This document shows, one piece after another, positions 48,876 through 58,255 of a DNA stretch of 64,000 nucleotides. The notes under the pieces are model-generated. The model had not been told where the DNA came from and made no database searches. It saw only the letters and a list, made by a program, of their open reading frames with translations. Source of the stretch: an uncultured Bacilli bacterium (lineage in GTDB: Bacteria > Bacillota_I > Bacilli_A > RF39 > UBA660); assembly GCA_947629315.1 (NCBI GenBank), contig CANRDB010000002.1, forward strand, positions 1-64,000, written 5' to 3'. Each line of letters opens with the position of its first letter. The stretch's first letter is position 1. The position numbers and the translations under genes are program-made.

Positions 48876-50180
48876 ATGTTGAAATGCGATTCTAGAAAAG
48901 TAAAGAAGGGGGATACTTTTCTAGCACTCAAAGGTACTGTTCACGATGGACATGATTATATTTTAGAGGCTATTCAAGCAGGAGCTTCTAAAATTATTAT
49001 AGAGCGTGGTGAATATGAAGTCCCCACTGAGGTTGTCTCTTCAACGAGAGATTATTTAGAACATTATCTAAAAGAACATATGGTACCTATTTCGATGATT
49101 GGCGTAACGGGTACCAATGGTAAAACGACTACCTGTTTTCTCATTTGGCAAATCTTTCGTTCTTTAGGGGTTTCTTGCAGTTATATTGGTACATTAGGAT
49201 TTTATATCGACCATAAAATCTGTGATTTGACCAATACGACTCCTGGTTCTCTCGAGTTATTAGAACTGATTCGTCAAAGCTATGAAGCGGGATGCCAGTA
49301 TGTCGTAATGGAAGTAAGCAGTCAAGCTCTTGATCAGGGAAGAGTAGACTTTTTAACCTATGACTATGCCATCTTTACGAATTTAACACAAGATCATTTA
49401 GACTATCATAAAACGATGGAACAGTATATGAAAGCAAAACAAAAACTATTCTATCAAGTCAAAAATTCAGGGGTAGCTATTATTAATCGTGATGATCCTT
49501 GTGCATCTTTCTTTGAGATTGGTTCTTATGTCACCTATGGATATTCTTCTTCCGATTATGAGATATCCTCACAAGAAAATTCTTTTTCTATTAATGAAGA
49601 AGAGTATCAAACGAAACTTTTAGGAAAGTATAATATTTATAATATGAGTGCTGCCATTGCTCTTTTCTATCAGTTAGGATACAATTATGAAGAGTTAAAA
49701 GAGGCGGTAGCAAACTGTAGTTCGCCAGAGGGAAGGATGGATGTCATTCCTTATGGAGATAATCATATTGTAGTGGATTATGCCCATACACCCGATGCTT
49801 TAGAGACCATTTTGGATACTGTGGGAGAATTAAATTATCACAAAATTATTACGATTATTGGTTGTGGGGGAGACCGGGATAAGACCAAACGTCCTATTAT
49901 GGGAGAAATTGCTACTAGAAAATCGGATTATGTCATTTTTACTAGTGATAATCCACGGAGTGAAAATCCAATGCGAATTTTAAAGGATATCATTACAGGA
50001 CTTGACAATATCAATTATGAAATAGAGTCAAATCGAGAGAATGCTATTAAAAAAGGTATACAACTCTTAACAAAAAATGATATACTATTGGTACTTGGAA
50101 AAGGACATGAAAAGTACCAAATAATAGGAGATCAAAAAATCTTCTTTGATGATAAAAAAATAGTACTAGATAATATATAG
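48876..50180 (+). CDS. murE: UDP-MurNAc-L-Ala-D-Glu:meso-diaminopimelate ligase MurE
   Basis: A 434-residue Mur ligase. GVTGTNGKTT is the P-loop; YVVMEVSSQAL, NLTQDHLDYHKTM, GRMDVIPYG, VDYAHTPDAL and GCGGDRDKTKRP are all canonical. The specificity motif is D358-N359-P360-R361 (SDNPRSENP), known for meso-diaminopimelate MurE. Like its neighbour it starts directly at the DSRKVKKGD strand and is short at the N-terminus. It adds the third residue of the stem peptide in the cytoplasm. It has a separate promoter and continues to mraY with an 11-base gap. Confidence 0.95.
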   Translation: MLKCDSRKVKKGDTFLALKGTVHDGHDYILEAIQAGASKIIIERGEYEVPTEVVSSTRDYLEHYLKEHMVPISMIGVTGTNGKTTTCFLIWQIFRSLGVSCSYIGTLGFYIDHKICDLTNTTPGSLELLELIRQSYEAGCQYVVMEVSSQALDQGRVDFLTYDYAIFTNLTQDHLDYHKTMEQYMKAKQKLFYQVKNSGVAIINRDDPCASFFEIGSYVTYGYSSSDYEISSQENSFSINEEEYQTKLLGKYNIYNMSAAIALFYQLGYNYEELKEAVANCSSPEGRMDVIPYGDNHIVVDYAHTPDALETILDTVGELNYHKIITIIGCGGDRDKTKRPIMGEIATRKSDYVIFTSDNPRSENPMRILKDIITGLDNINYEIESNRENAIKKGIQLLTKNDILLVLGKGHEKYQIIGDQKIFFDDKKIVLDNI

Positions 50181-50191
50181 GGGATGATTGA

Positions 50192-51181
50192 ATGCTTGTA
50201 ATCACCAAAGCCATGTTAGCTACCATGATTGGTTTTGTCATTGCTGTTTTATTTGGATTAGTTGCGATACCACTGTTAAAAAGATTAGCTAAACAACGAG
50301 TTAGTACCTATCTAGAAAAAGCCCATCATGATAAGGATGGAACACCAACGATGGGTGGAATTATCTTTATTATTCCAACCATTACGGCAATTTTTATTCT
50401 ATTGTTGATGGGAAAAATTGAGTTTTCTTATAATCTGTTTATCATCCTCTTTGTCTTTTTAGCTTATGCGTTATTAGGATTCATTGATGATTTCTTGATT
50501 ATCAAAAGAAAAAATAATATTGGATTGACCGAGTTTCAAAAATTGGCAGGACAATTGATTATTGCGTTAATCTTCTTTGCTATTTATATGCGTGGGGGAG
50601 CAGAACCGGTTTTAGATATTTATACACTAGGAATTACCATTGATATGGGATGGTTCTATGGTGTCTTCCTATTATTCGTCTTAGTGGCTAGCAGTAATGC
50701 TGTCAACATTACTGATGGTTTAGATGGATTAGCAGGTGGGCTATCCGTTATGGCCTTTCTTGCTTTTGCCTTAATTAGTTGGAATAGTAGTGCGATTTCA
50801 GGAACGGAAGATATTGCTATCTTTTGCTTCGTATTAGTTGGTTCTTTACTAGGATTTTTGGTATACAATACGCATCCTGCGAAAGTCTTTATGGGAGATA
50901 CAGGTTCGTTATCATTAGGAGCGACATTAGCATCTGTCGCTATCATTTCCAAACATGAAATAACATTACTAGTAGTAGCAGGAGTATTTATCTTTGAAAC
51001 ACTTGTCTGTTTAATTCAAATTATTAGTATGGTTTATTTTCACCACAAAATCTTTTTGATGACCCCTTTTCATCACCACTTAGAAAAAATAGGTTGGGAT
51101 GAGAGAGACATCGTAAAATTTTTCTGGGTGATTGGTTTATTACTAAGCATGTCTGCTATTATCTTTGGAGTATGGATTTAA
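50192..51181 (+). CDS. mraY: phospho-N-acetylmuramoyl-pentapeptide transferase MraY
   Basis: A 329-residue enzyme with ten membrane segments that transfers the MurNAc-pentapeptide to undecaprenyl phosphate, forming lipid I. Conserved parts: HHDKDGTPTMGG, FIDDFLIIKRKNNIGL (Asp pair), NAVNITDGLDGLAGG, FMGDTGSLSLG and the MTPFHHHLE loop. Normal length. It shares a unit with murE. The last codons take part in the terminator. Confidence 0.97.
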   Translation: MLVITKAMLATMIGFVIAVLFGLVAIPLLKRLAKQRVSTYLEKAHHDKDGTPTMGGIIFIIPTITAIFILLLMGKIEFSYNLFIILFVFLAYALLGFIDDFLIIKRKNNIGLTEFQKLAGQLIIALIFFAIYMRGGAEPVLDIYTLGITIDMGWFYGVFLLFVLVASSNAVNITDGLDGLAGGLSVMAFLAFALISWNSSAISGTEDIAIFCFVLVGSLLGFLVYNTHPAKVFMGDTGSLSLGATLASVAIISKHEITLLVVAGVFIFETLVCLIQIISMVYFHHKIFLMTPFHHHLEKIGWDERDIVKFFWVIGLLLSMSAIIFGVWI

Positions 51182-51196
51182 ATACTCCTTTTTTTT
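51167..51196 (+). terminator. intrinsic terminator overlapping the 3' end of mraY
   Basis: GGAGTAT (51167-51173) / ATACTCC (51182-51188) with an eight-base loop and eight T. The left arm is inside the coding sequence. Confidence 0.85.
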
Positions 51197-51226
51197 GAAA
51201 AAATAAGAGAATAAGTGGGAAGATAT

Positions 51227-51267
51227 CGGCGTTTGCCGGTTGTAAATTTTATTTATTATGGTATAAT
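51227..51267 (+). promoter_or_regulatory. promoter region of pyk with a short inverted repeat
   Basis: TTGTAA (51240-51245), a 16-base spacer, and TATAAT (51262-51267). Just upstream lies CGGC-GTTT-GCCG (51227-51238), unusually GC-rich for this region and possibly an operator. Confidence 0.65.
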
Positions 51268-51285
51268 GGATAATAGGTGAATAGT

Positions 51286-52701
51286 ATGTTAAATAAGACT
51301 AAGGTAGTGGTTACGATTGGACCTGCTACGGCAGAAAAGGAGCAACTCAAACGATTGATGCAAAATGGAATGGATGTTGCACGTCTCAATATGAGTCATG
51401 CGAAGTATCCTTTTTGCCAAGAGGTAGCAGAAAAAATTCAAGAATTGAATCAAGAACTTCATCTTAGTGTTGCCCTTATGGTTGATTTAATGGGACCGGA
51501 AGTAAGAACTGGAAGGTTCTTAAATGGTCAAGCCTATTTCCGAAAAGGAGATAAGGTTCGTATCTATATGGATGAGGTAGAGGGAGATAGTACTAAGTTT
51601 TCGGTCAGTTATAGTGATCTTATTAAAGAAGTTTCCTACAATAACATTATTAAAGTAAAAGATGGTTTGATGATGTTTGAAGTGATTGGAATGGAGACAG
51701 ATTATATCATCTGTGAAGTGTTAACAGATGGGGTGATTGAAGATCATCAGACTGTTACCGTGGAAGGAGTCAAACTTCATTTACCAAGTATGACGAAAAA
51801 AGATGAGACAGATATTATTTTTGCAGATAAGATTCATGCTGACTTTCTAGCTATTTCTTATGTATCTTCCCAAGAAGATGTGTTGGTAGCGAGCGATATT
51901 TTAATGGGATTAAAAAATGATTCTATGGAAATTATCTCTAAAATTGAAACAGAAGAGGGTGTCAACCATCTCGATGAGATTATTCGTGTTAGTGATGGAA
52001 TCATGGTGGCTCGTGGAGATTTAGGAGTAGATATTCCGCTTGAGAGAGTTCCAGGCGTTCAAAAGAAAATTATCGATAAATGTCATAAAGCGGGAATTGT
52101 CAGTATTGTGGCAACTGAACTTTTATCTTCTATGGAAAAGATGGTTCGTCCAACGAGAGCAGAGGTAAGTGATGTTGCCAATGCTGTGTTAGATGGTGCG
52201 GATGCAGTCATGTTAAGTAATGAAACAACCGTTGGTAAATTTCCTATTGAAACCTTAAACATGATGGAAAAAATTATCAATTCCGCAGAAAAAGATATTG
52301 ATTATTTAGAGTTTTTAAGTACGAAAGAAGAACAGGATACCGATATTACCGGAATGATTTCTCATAGTGTGGCAGAATGTGCGGGAAGATTACATTGTTG
52401 TGCCATTATTGCTCCGACGATGAGTGGATATACTGCTCGTAAGATGAGTCATTGTCGACCATGTTGTCCGATTATAGCAGTTAGTCCGAATGAGAGTACC
52501 GTGAAGTCTTTACAACTTCATTTTGCGGTAAATCCCGTATTGATTAAAGAAATGAAAGATTTTGATGAAATTATTGAAGTATCGAAACAAGTAACGTTTG
52601 ATTTAATTTCTACAAAGCCTGGTGATAAAATTATCATTACTGGAGGATATCCATTTGAGTCTGTAAAATCTACAAACTTTATGAAAATAGAAGAATTATA
52701 G
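51286..52701 (+). CDS. pyk: divergent pyruvate kinase
   Basis: A 471-residue protein with the three-domain pyruvate kinase plan. Retained: TIGPAT, ARLNMSH, the signature IISKIETEEGV with the catalytic Lys, MVARGDLGV, and RPTRAEVSDVANAVLDG. Changed: the usual DTKGPEIRT is DLMGPEVRT (the residue at the potassium/substrate Thr is Leu and the next Lys is Met), ATQMLDSM is ATELLSSM, and MLSGETAAG is MLSNETTVG. It may have altered cofactor needs, or another pyk may exist elsewhere. The start ATG 51286 follows AGGTGA. It is followed after 15 bases by a GH31 gene, so the pair probably forms an operon. Confidence 0.85.
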   Translation: MLNKTKVVVTIGPATAEKEQLKRLMQNGMDVARLNMSHAKYPFCQEVAEKIQELNQELHLSVALMVDLMGPEVRTGRFLNGQAYFRKGDKVRIYMDEVEGDSTKFSVSYSDLIKEVSYNNIIKVKDGLMMFEVIGMETDYIICEVLTDGVIEDHQTVTVEGVKLHLPSMTKKDETDIIFADKIHADFLAISYVSSQEDVLVASDILMGLKNDSMEIISKIETEEGVNHLDEIIRVSDGIMVARGDLGVDIPLERVPGVQKKIIDKCHKAGIVSIVATELLSSMEKMVRPTRAEVSDVANAVLDGADAVMLSNETTVGKFPIETLNMMEKIINSAEKDIDYLEFLSTKEEQDTDITGMISHSVAECAGRLHCCAIIAPTMSGYTARKMSHCRPCCPIIAVSPNESTVKSLQLHFAVNPVLIKEMKDFDEIIEVSKQVTFDLISTKPGDKIIITGGYPFESVKSTNFMKIEEL

Positions 52702-52716
52702 AAAAAGGGTGATAAT

Positions 52717-55140
52717 ATGTATGATTTAGGAGATCAGTTTGCGCTTGATTTAAGTAAAGCAAAAGCAAATCCCTATAGTGTATTGGCTGGTGAAAAATAC
52801 CGTATTACCGTTTTAACTGAAAGATTAGTGAGACTAGAATATAGTCCAAATGGTGTATTTGAAGATCGTCCTACGGAATTGGTGTTCTGTCGAAATTTTC
52901 CACAAGTAGAAGTTAGTGTAAAAGATGGACAAAACAGTGTTGTATTAGAGACGAAGTACTTTATTTTAACGTATGTAAAAAATGCTCCTTTTAAAGGAAC
53001 AAGTGTCAATAAGACAGCAAATTTAAAAGTAGAATTAAAAGGTACGGATCGTGTTTGGTACTATGGACATCCAGAAGTTCGTAATTATTTAGCGCCTATC
53101 CTTCAAGCGACAGACAGTAAAGAAGACGATATGCGTTACAACATGAAAGGACTTTATTCTATCGATGGTTTTGCTTCTATCGATGATTCTAGATCAAAAG
53201 TATTTAATGCTCGTGGAAACTGTCTAGAAAGAGAAAATCCAGAAATTGATATTTACTTATTTATGTATTTTAGAGATTTTTCTCTCTGCTTAAAAGATTA
53301 CTATATGTTAACTGGTTATCCAGCCTTGATTCCAAGATATGCTTTAGGAAACTGGTGGAGTAGAAATGATAGTTATACGGAAGAAAAACTAGAAGAACTA
53401 ATTACGAACTTTGAAACAAATAAAATACCGATGTCTATTATTATGTTGGATAAAGATTGGCACATTCGTTATAAAGATGGAGAACGCCATTTAAAGACAG
53501 GATTTACTTTTAATGGAGAATTAATCCAAAGTCCAACCAAATTAGTAGATTTGTTGCATTCTAAAGGAATTCGGATAGGGTTAAATATCAATCCTATAGA
53601 AGGATTTTATCCGATTGATGCCTATTATGCAGAGGCGAAGAAATATTTACCTCCACTTACGAATGGTGTCATTCCTTTCAATGTCTATGATGCGAAAACA
53701 GTAGATGTCTATTTAAAAATATATATCCATCCACTAGATAACTTTGGAATCGATTTCTTTTGGATTGATTGGTATGATAAAGATAGAACGACTGAACTTG
53801 CTCTTTTAAAGCATTATCATTTCTATGATATGATGAGAAACTATAAACGTAGACCTATGGTCTATGGATATAATTCCTCTGTAGCAGCTCATCGTTATCC
53901 AGTATTGTATGCTGGTAAATCTACCGTTAGTTGGGATACGTTAAAGGCCATCCCATTCTATAATGGGAAAGCTACCAATATCGGTGTCAGTTGGTGGAGT
54001 CATGATATTGGAGGGTTCTTCTACGGAACAGAAGATAATGAGTTATATGAACGATATATCCAGTTAGGAACATTTTCTCCTATCTTAAAGTTAAGTGCGG
54101 ATGTCGGAAGATTTTATAAGAGAGAACCATGGCGTTGGGATATGAAGACGTATGCGATTGCGAAAGACTATCTACAATTGCGTCATCGTTTGATTCCATA
54201 CCTTTATTCCGAAGCCTATAAATACTATAAGTATGGAATTCCTCTCATTCAACCAATCTATTATCGCTATCCAGAACTTTATGATGACGTGTTATATCGT
54301 AATGAATATTATTTTGGTAGTCAGTTCTTTATCTGTCCAATTACGATTAAAAAAGAATTAGTCATGAATCGTGTTATCCAGAAATTCTTCTTACCAGAGG
54401 GAACATGGTATGACTTTGTAACTGGTAAGAAATTTCCAGGTGGACATAAGTATGTATCTTTCTTTAGAGATCAAGACTACCCAGTATTTGCGAAAGCAGG
54501 AGCTATTATTCCTCTTGCAAACCATGAAAACTTAAATGATACTACTCCTCCAAAAGATATGGAAATTCATATCTTCCCAGGAGAGAGTAATAACTATCGT
54601 CTCTATGAAGATGATGGGGTTAGTGACTTGTATTTAAAAGGATACTATTTACTTTCTTTAATTGATTATAACTATTTACCAAATAACTATACGGTTATTA
54701 TTCGTCCATTAGAGGGAAAAAGTGGTATTGTACCAGATACGAGAAATTACAAGATTCGTTTTAGAAATACAAAAAAATCAACGGATGTTAGTGCCTATGT
54801 TCGAGATATCAAAGTAGAATGCTTTACAACGGTAGAAGGACCGGACTTTATTGTAGAAGTAAAGGACGTGCCAACTACTCAACAATTGACCATTAACTGT
54901 AAAGGAAAAGATATCGAAATCGATGCTATCAGAATTATTATGGAAGATGTAGAGTCTATCATCAGCGATCTTCCAATTCCAACGAAAGTAAAAGAACAAG
55001 TATATGGTCTTTTCGTGAGTGATCAACCTATCAATAAGAAACGAATTGCGATTCGTAAGATGGGACAAGGAAAAGATGGTTTAGAGACAAAATATGTTCA
55101 ATTATTTATAAAATTACTTGAATATATTAGTCAAGTGTAA
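52717..55140 (+). CDS. glycoside hydrolase family 31 (alpha-glucosidase-like)
   Basis: An 807-residue cytoplasmic enzyme (no signal peptide). The GH31 N-terminal sandwich (VRLEYSPNGVF, then NLKVELKG) is followed by the barrel (GNWWSRND, then MSIIMLDKDWH) with the nucleophile D351 in FFWIDWYDKD and the acid/base D430 in SWWSHDIGGF. The C-terminal sandwiches (YPVFAKAGAIIP, YRLYEDDG) are complete. It should release alpha-linked glucose (or related sugar) from internal oligosaccharides for glycolysis, which fits co-transcription with pyk. A non-homologous helical tail of about 70 residues ends the protein. Exact substrate unknown. Confidence 0.93.
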   Translation: MYDLGDQFALDLSKAKANPYSVLAGEKYRITVLTERLVRLEYSPNGVFEDRPTELVFCRNFPQVEVSVKDGQNSVVLETKYFILTYVKNAPFKGTSVNKTANLKVELKGTDRVWYYGHPEVRNYLAPILQATDSKEDDMRYNMKGLYSIDGFASIDDSRSKVFNARGNCLERENPEIDIYLFMYFRDFSLCLKDYYMLTGYPALIPRYALGNWWSRNDSYTEEKLEELITNFETNKIPMSIIMLDKDWHIRYKDGERHLKTGFTFNGELIQSPTKLVDLLHSKGIRIGLNINPIEGFYPIDAYYAEAKKYLPPLTNGVIPFNVYDAKTVDVYLKIYIHPLDNFGIDFFWIDWYDKDRTTELALLKHYHFYDMMRNYKRRPMVYGYNSSVAAHRYPVLYAGKSTVSWDTLKAIPFYNGKATNIGVSWWSHDIGGFFYGTEDNELYERYIQLGTFSPILKLSADVGRFYKREPWRWDMKTYAIAKDYLQLRHRLIPYLYSEAYKYYKYGIPLIQPIYYRYPELYDDVLYRNEYYFGSQFFICPITIKKELVMNRVIQKFFLPEGTWYDFVTGKKFPGGHKYVSFFRDQDYPVFAKAGAIIPLANHENLNDTTPPKDMEIHIFPGESNNYRLYEDDGVSDLYLKGYYLLSLIDYNYLPNNYTVIIRPLEGKSGIVPDTRNYKIRFRNTKKSTDVSAYVRDIKVECFTTVEGPDFIVEVKDVPTTQQLTINCKGKDIEIDAIRIIMEDVESIISDLPIPTKVKEQVYGLFVSDQPINKKRIAIRKMGQGKDGLETKYVQLFIKLLEYISQV

Positions 55141-55146
55141 TATAAT
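55118..55146 (+). promoter_or_regulatory. sigma-A promoter of the leucine T-box operon
   Basis: TTGAAT (55118-55123), a 17-base spacer, and TATAAT (55141-55146). The -35 lies inside the end of the GH31 gene. Confidence 0.82.
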
Positions 55147-55152
55147 ACTATG

Positions 55153-55358
55153 CATAAGGCGATGAAAAAGAGTAGTAGTAGGAAGACTATTAGTAGAGAA
55201 AAAGTGGTTGGTGAAAACTTTTAATAGGACCCTATGAACTCGCTTTGGAGCTTCTCATAGAGACGTGTTCTGCGTTAAAGAATAAGTGCATAATAAGAGT
55301 ATTATGAAAAAAGGTGGTACCGCGGGGAAACTCGTCCTTTTATCATAATACTTTTTTT
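55153..55358 (+). promoter_or_regulatory. T-box riboswitch, leucine specific
   Basis: The T-box sequence AAGGTGGTACCGCGGG is at 55311-55326. Stem I closes with AAGGC (about 55156) and GCTTT (55242-55246); next to it GAA-CTC-G places the specifier codon CTC (Leu) at 55239-55241. The terminator AGTATTATGA (55298-55307) / TCATAATACT (55343-55352) with a T-run competes with the antiterminator. Uncharged tRNA-Leu should allow read-through into the membrane-protein gene and leuS. The leuS downstream supports the codon reading. Confidence 0.92.
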
Positions 55359-55370
55359 GTTAGGAGGATT

Positions 55371-55745
55371 ATGAAAGAGATTGTTATATGGCTAGTCATG
55401 TTCATACTGATTTACTTATTTTATGAATGGTTTGTGATTCGAAAAGAAAAAGCATTAGAGAACATGAAAGAGGGAAAAGAACTTTCTCTCTTAGCAAGAA
55501 AATATAAATTAAATTATCAGAAAATCGATATGAAACCACTAGTAAGAATGATTGCTGTTGCCAATGCTTTTATTATGGCGACGGTTGTTACTATTGTCTC
55601 TCTCTTACGAAATTGGATTGCTAATCTCTTACTATGGGCATGCTCTGTGATTGCGGTTGGTTTCCTACTATTGATACCCCTTATTTTAATCATCTATGGT
55701 AGAATAGGTCGCTATTATCAAAATAAACAAAAAGGAGGAAAATAA
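55371..55745 (+). CDS. small membrane protein between the T-box and leuS
   Basis: A 124-residue protein with a helix at about 4-20 and two adjacent ones at about 59-80 and 86-111; the segment between the first two is basic and helical (EKALENMKEGKELSLLARKY). No family recognised. ATG 55371 follows TTAGGAGG and lies after the T-box terminator; it is one base from leuS. It is therefore expressed only when leucyl-tRNA is scarce, yet is not an evident transporter (too few membrane segments). Confidence 0.8.
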   Translation: MKEIVIWLVMFILIYLFYEWFVIRKEKALENMKEGKELSLLARKYKLNYQKIDMKPLVRMIAVANAFIMATVVTIVSLLRNWIANLLLWACSVIAVGFLLLIPLILIIYGRIGRYYQNKQKGGK

Positions 55746-55746
55746 A

Positions 55747-58161
55747 ATGAATTATGATTTTAAAATAATTGAAGAAAAATGGCAAAAGTATTGGGATGAA
55801 CACCATACTTTTGAAGCAAAAACTGGTAGTGAAAAAGAACCCTACTATGTTCTAGTAGAATTTCCTTATCCATCTGGTTCTGGACTACATGTTGGACATG
55901 TAAGAAGTTATACTGCTCAAGATGCCATTGTCCGTATGAAAAGAATGCAAGGATATAATGTTCTTTATCCAATGGGATGGGATGCTTTTGGAGCCCCTGC
56001 AGAACAGTATGCTATCCAAAATCATATTCATCCAAAGGATGCGGTAAGAGAGAATATTAAGACATTTAAAGGACAAATGAAATCATTGGGATTCTCATTT
56101 GATTGGAGTCGTGAATTTTCAACGACAGACCCAGAATACTATAAATGGACGCAGTGGCAATTCTTACAGTTCTATAAACATGGAATGGCTTATAAGGATA
56201 CGATAGCTGTTAACTGGTGTCCAAAGTGTAAGACCGTTCTTTCTAACGAAGATGCTGCTGGTGGAGTTTGTGAAAGATGTGGAGAAGCCGTTATTCAAAA
56301 ACAGAAGTCACAATGGTTACTTAGAATGTCTAACTATGCAGAGGATTTGCTAGAAGGATTAAAGGATACGAACTTTGCTGAAAAAGTAAAATTAGGTCAA
56401 ATTAATTGGATTGGCAAATCAGAAGGAGTGGAAGTAGATGTTGAAATTGTAGGGGGAGGAAAATTCTCTATCTTTACAACATGTATTGAGACTATCTACG
56501 GGATTACTTTCTTCGTTATCGCACCAGATGGTAAATTGATTCAAGAGTTGATGCCTAGAGTGGAAAATAAAGAAGAAGTAGAATCCTACATTGCGGAAAC
56601 TGCTCGTAAATCAAATATGGATCGAACAGAATTAAATAAAGGTAAGAGTGGTGTCGAAGTAAAGGGAATCCGTGCGATTAATCCTGTCAATGGCATGGAA
56701 GTACCAATCTTCTTGGGAGATTTCGTTTTAGGAGATTATGGTACGGGAGCCGTTATGGCTGTACCATCTCATGATCAAAGAGACTTTGAATATGCGAAAG
56801 AACATCATCTTGATATTATTCCTGTTATTAGTGGAAGAGACGTTACGGAATGTGCTTATGAGAAATATGATTATCTAGAAAATGAGGATGCTAGATTGAT
56901 AAACTCTGAGGAGTTTACGGGGTATAGTGTACCGGATGCTAAAGTAGCGATTACCGACATGTTAGTAGCAAAGGGAATTGCTCGTAAAGTGAATAACTAT
57001 AAAATGAGAGATTGGGTATTCTCTAGACAAAGATTCTGGGGAGAACCAATTCCAATGATTCATTGTGAGAAGTGTGGATGGGTTCCTATGAAAGAAGAGG
57101 AATTACCACTTTTACTTCCTGATGTAGCAGAATATGAACCAACGGATAATGGAGAAAGTCCACTTGCGAAAATTACTGATTGGGTAAATACGACTTGTCC
57201 AAACTGTGGGGGACCTGCTGTAAGAGAGACCGATACCATGCCAAACTGGGCTGGTTCTAGTTGGTACTTCTTACGTTTTATGGATGCCCATAACGATTCT
57301 GAATTTGCTAGTATGGATGCCATGAAGTATTGGAAGAGGGTAGACTGGTATAATGGTGGTATGGAACATACGGCTCGTCACTTACTCTATGCACGGTTCT
57401 GGGTACAATTCTTATATAATATCGGATTAGTACCAAGCAAAGAAATGATTTGGACACGTGTCAGTCATGGTATGATTCTCGGCTCTAATGGGGAAAAGAT
57501 GAGTAAATCAAAAGGAAATGTTATTAATCCTGATGATATCGTTAAAGAAATGGGAGCCGATGCTCTTCGTACGTATGAGATGTTTATTGGTGACTATGAA
57601 AAGGATGCTTCTTGGTCAACGAATGGATTAAAGGGATGTAAAAAATTCCTAGATCGTATTTGGAGATTACAGGATAAATTGAATAATCAAGAAGGATATA
57701 CAAAAGAAACCCTCATTCATCAAACAATTCGTAAGGTAACTACGGATTTAACAACGATGAAGTATAATACAGCAGTATCTGCCTTGATGATTTTATTAAA
57801 TGAGTTAGAAAAAGAAGACTCTATTACGAAGCAAGATTTACGGACAATCATTCATTTGCTTAATCCAATCGCACCACATATTACGGAGGAAATTAATGAG
57901 CGATGTGCTTTAGGGGATATGCTTGCTGTCTCTCCATGGCCAGTTTACGATGATGCAAAGACAATCGAAGATTCTTATGAAATGGTTGTGCAAGTAAATG
58001 GTAAAGTAAGAGGAAAAATGGAGGTTTCAACAACTGCTACCGAAGAAGAGATGAAGTCTTTAGCGCAGTCTATCGAAAATGTTCAAACTTACTTAGAAGG
58101 TCATGAGATTGTTAAAATGGTAGTTATTCCTAAAAAACTAGTGAATATAGTAGTAAGATAG
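55747..58161 (+). CDS. leuS: leucyl-tRNA synthetase
   Basis: An 804-residue class I synthetase, normal for bacteria. The HIGH motif is H48-V49-G50-H51 (YPSGSGLHVGHVRSYT), the editing domain is at about 220-400 with GTGAVMAVPSHDQRD, and KMSKS is residues 584-588 (NGEKMSKSKGN). A zinc-ribbon pair (CPKCKTV, CERCGE) is present in the first connective insertion. It is under T-box control together with the small membrane protein upstream. Confidence 0.98.
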   Translation: MNYDFKIIEEKWQKYWDEHHTFEAKTGSEKEPYYVLVEFPYPSGSGLHVGHVRSYTAQDAIVRMKRMQGYNVLYPMGWDAFGAPAEQYAIQNHIHPKDAVRENIKTFKGQMKSLGFSFDWSREFSTTDPEYYKWTQWQFLQFYKHGMAYKDTIAVNWCPKCKTVLSNEDAAGGVCERCGEAVIQKQKSQWLLRMSNYAEDLLEGLKDTNFAEKVKLGQINWIGKSEGVEVDVEIVGGGKFSIFTTCIETIYGITFFVIAPDGKLIQELMPRVENKEEVESYIAETARKSNMDRTELNKGKSGVEVKGIRAINPVNGMEVPIFLGDFVLGDYGTGAVMAVPSHDQRDFEYAKEHHLDIIPVISGRDVTECAYEKYDYLENEDARLINSEEFTGYSVPDAKVAITDMLVAKGIARKVNNYKMRDWVFSRQRFWGEPIPMIHCEKCGWVPMKEEELPLLLPDVAEYEPTDNGESPLAKITDWVNTTCPNCGGPAVRETDTMPNWAGSSWYFLRFMDAHNDSEFASMDAMKYWKRVDWYNGGMEHTARHLLYARFWVQFLYNIGLVPSKEMIWTRVSHGMILGSNGEKMSKSKGNVINPDDIVKEMGADALRTYEMFIGDYEKDASWSTNGLKGCKKFLDRIWRLQDKLNNQEGYTKETLIHQTIRKVTTDLTTMKYNTAVSALMILLNELEKEDSITKQDLRTIIHLLNPIAPHITEEINERCALGDMLAVSPWPVYDDAKTIEDSYEMVVQVNGKVRGKMEVSTTATEEEMKSLAQSIENVQTYLEGHEIVKMVVIPKKLVNIVVR

Positions 58162-58189
58162 AATGTATAGCGATATGCATTCTTTTTTT
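58160..58189 (+). terminator. intrinsic terminator after leuS
   Basis: AGAATGTATA (58160-58169) / TATGCATTCT (58174-58183) with one mismatch, loop GCGA, seven T. Confidence 0.82.
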
Positions 58190-58255
58190 GCAGAAATTCG
58201 TTGATTTTTGCTTCCTTTTTTGTGAAAATATGATACACTTATTATAGGTGATGAT

